A stretch of DNA of 64,000 nt from Arthrobacter sp. Bi83 (lineage in GTDB: Bacteria > Actinomycetota > Actinomycetes > Actinomycetales > Micrococcaceae): the NCBI RefSeq assembly GCF_918698095.1, contig NZ_CAKKLY010000002.1:186001-250000 (forward strand). The letters run 5' to 3'. Made by a program: the position numbers and the translations under genes. Shown here piece after piece: positions 62,559 to 64,000 of this stretch. Each line of letters starts with the position of its first letter. The stretch's first letter is position 1. The notes under the pieces were generated by a model that saw only the letters and a list, made by a program, of their open reading frames with translations, searched no databases and had not been told where the DNA came from.

Positions 62559-64000
62559 TTATTGGGCTTCTGCTGTTCAGGGCTGGAGTCGGACATGGAC
62601 TCAAAGGTCTTCGTCCAGGCTTCGGGTGACGTGAACTCACTGAGTCCACCCTTGTATGCCGCCGAGAGTTCGTCCCAGCGCGCCAGGACCCTTGCGTGCA
62701 GCGTCATGCTCCGCAGCAGCTGCTTGCGGAAACGGACGTTGTCCCGGCGGTACCAGGATGCGCCGGTTCCGTCGGAAGCAGAGACGATGGCCGAGTCCAG
62801 GTGCGACAGCCGCCACCAGCGCGCGTCTGCCGCAGGCACGACTGCTTCGGGGTGCTGGGAGGCCTCCGGGTTTACGCCTCGCAGCTGGCGAACAGCACCG
62901 GAAAGCGCACTGGACACTGTCTGAACGATGTTCTTGGGCCGCGTCGGGACCATGCCGAACTTGGGCAGGTGCACGCGCTTGACGGCGGGGAACTCGGTGA
63001 TGTCCTTGGTGACCTGGGCGTCCGGGAAGCCCGAACGGACCTGGCGGATTTCCGGAAGCTTGCCGCCGATGGTCCGGTGCAGGTGCGAAGGCCCGTCGAG
63101 CAGGTCCTGGAGGGCGCGGTTGCGGAGCTCCACGGCCGAGTACTGCAGCGAGAGCAGGTGGCGGACGTCCTGCAGGAAGCTTTCGACCGGCAGCCGTCCG
63201 CCCTTCTCGTACTGTGAGTACAGCAAGGCCGCCACCCACCGGTTCCGCTGGTGGAAGTACGCCTGCCAGTCAATGGTGTCGTCCTTCTCCGTCCACGGCA
63301 TATGCCACACGGCTGCTCCGGGCAGGCTCACGGTGGTGTATCCGTTGGCCTTGGCGCGGATGCCGTATTCGACGTCGTCCCACTTGATGAAGACGGGGAG
63401 GGCGAGCCCGATCTCCTTGATGATCGAGGTCGGGATCAGGCACATCCACCAGCCGTTGTAGTCGACGTCGATCCGCCGGTGCATCCAGGGCGTGGTCCGG
63501 AGGTTGCTGGCAGCGAAGTCGTGGGCTATCTGCCCCTCGCCGATCGGTTCGTACTGGAACCGGTACTCGTTGATGCCTTCACCAAAGTTGTGGATCACCG
63601 ATCGCTCAAACAGGTTGAACATGTGGCCGCCCACAATGGTGGCGCTCCGCGTGAAGTCTGCAAAGTTGACGGCACGCAGCACGCCCTCGGTCTCCACCAC
63701 GACGTCATCATCCAGGAGCATCACATACTTGCTCTGGCCGTCCTGTACTGACTCGTGCATTCCGCGGGCGAACCCGCCGGAGCCTCCGAGGTTTCCCTGT
63801 TCAATCAGCTTGAACTTGTCGCCGAGCACAGCGGCGGCTTCCTCGAAGCCCTGCTCGTCCCTGACCTTCTGGTTACCCTGGTCGGTGACGATGAGCCGGT
63901 CCATGACCGCGAGCAGGTCTTCTGATTCGGCGAACGTCCGCAGGTGCTTGACGCAGTAATCCGGACGGTTGAACGTGGTGACCGCGATGGAAAGCGTGCC
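62555..64000 (-). CDS. glfT2: GlfT2-like galactofuranosyltransferase (5' end beyond the window)
   Basis: At least 481 residues of a large GT2 enzyme. The fragment enters with TLSIAVTTFNRPDYCVKHLR, has QGNLGGSGGFARGMHE and the metal-binding YVMLLDDDVVVETEGVL, then WWMCLIPTSIIKEIGLALPVFIKWDDVEYGIRAKANGY and WHMPWTEKDDTIDWQAYFHQRNRWVAALLY. These blocks are those of mycobacterial GlfT2, the polymerising enzyme of the galactan. The start lies to the right of the window. It overlaps wzm by 4 bp. It implies a galactofuranose-containing glycan, consistent with galE nearby. Confidence 0.85.
   Translation of the reverse strand, partial: GTLSIAVTTFNRPDYCVKHLRTFAESEDLLAVMDRLIVTDQGNQKVRDEQGFEEAAAVLGDKFKLIEQGNLGGSGGFARGMHESVQDGQSKYVMLLDDDVVVETEGVLRAVNFADFTRSATIVGGHMFNLFERSVIHNFGEGINEYRFQYEPIGEGQIAHDFAASNLRTTPWMHRRIDVDYNGWWMCLIPTSIIKEIGLALPVFIKWDDVEYGIRAKANGYTTVSLPGAAVWHMPWTEKDDTIDWQAYFHQRNRWVAALLYSQYEKGGRLPVESFLQDVRHLLSLQYSAVELRNRALQDLLDGPSHLHRTIGGKLPEIRQVRSGFPDAQVTKDITEFPAVKRVHLPKFGMVPTRPKNIVQTVSSALSGAVRQLRGVNPEASQHPEAVVPAADARWWRLSHLDSAIVSASDGTGASWYRRDNVRFRKQLLRSMTLHARVLARWDELSAAYKGGLSEFTSPEAWTKTFESMSDSSPEQQKPNK

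Overview
This 64 kb window comes from a high-GC Gram-positive actinobacterium, most likely a member of the Micrococcaceae close to Arthrobacter/Pseudarthrobacter. Supporting evidence: the fused 2-oxoglutarate decarboxylase Kgd, a SigH/SigR sigma factor with a zinc anti-sigma partner, the 24-residue ribosomal protein bL37 known from actinobacteria, a SAM-IV riboswitch, a GlfT2-like galactofuranosyltransferase, and many GTG/TTG starts and apparently leaderless mRNAs. No tRNA, rRNA operon, CRISPR array, prophage or replication origin was found.

Layout. 1-3.5 kb: zinc homeostasis (Zur and a ZnuACB importer with a near-perfect 31-bp operator). 3.6-6.1 kb: two CNNM/CBS membrane proteins. 6.6-10.5 kb: kgd. 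10.6-12.8 kb: an SGNH-fold protein that has lost its catalytic motifs, then a DUF4097-PadR pair behind a three-box operator. 12.9-18.4 kb: bL37, the sigma/anti-sigma pair (with its own SigH-type promoter far upstream), a DoxX-like protein, aroA-rsgA and hisN. 18.6-22.6 kb: a SAM-IV riboswitch controlling a class V aminotransferase, a methyltransferase, a DtxR-family regulator and a crcB pair. 22.7-25.7 kb: an MFS exporter, small proteins and an HtrA-like protease. 25.9-31.6 kb: ssrA, smpB, an M23 hydrolase, ftsX, ftsE and prfB. 31.6-36.5 kb: a Tad-type pilus operon (tadA, tadB, tadC, a small membrane protein, two tadE-like genes and tadG). 36.7-42.5 kb: an AT-richer acyltransferase, galE, and a secreted GH25 muramidase with three FG-GAP modules.

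42.6-64 kb is a cell-surface polysaccharide locus: at least seven glycosyltransferases of GT2/GT4 type, WecB, a DUF2304 protein, a DUF6541 membrane protein, a PglK/MsbA-like ABC exporter, a Wzm/Wzt exporter and a GlfT2-like polymerase that runs off the window. An intact IS21-family element (2130 bp, 5-bp target duplication) sits in the last codons of an acyltransferase gene of this locus. Removing it in silico restores the C-terminus and stop codon, but the gene also carries about five frame changes.

Working together: galE and wecB can supply UDP-sugars, the glycosyltransferases build the glycan, and two different ABC systems can export it. FtsEX with its M23 neighbour, and the GH25 muramidase, remodel the wall. 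Leads for something new: the structured leader before the GH25 gene, the unknown 184-residue protein embedded by overlapping codons in the glycosyltransferase operon, the possible long sigma isoform, and the DUF4097/PadR operator array. All functional calls rest on reading protein sequence and motifs; no database search was possible.
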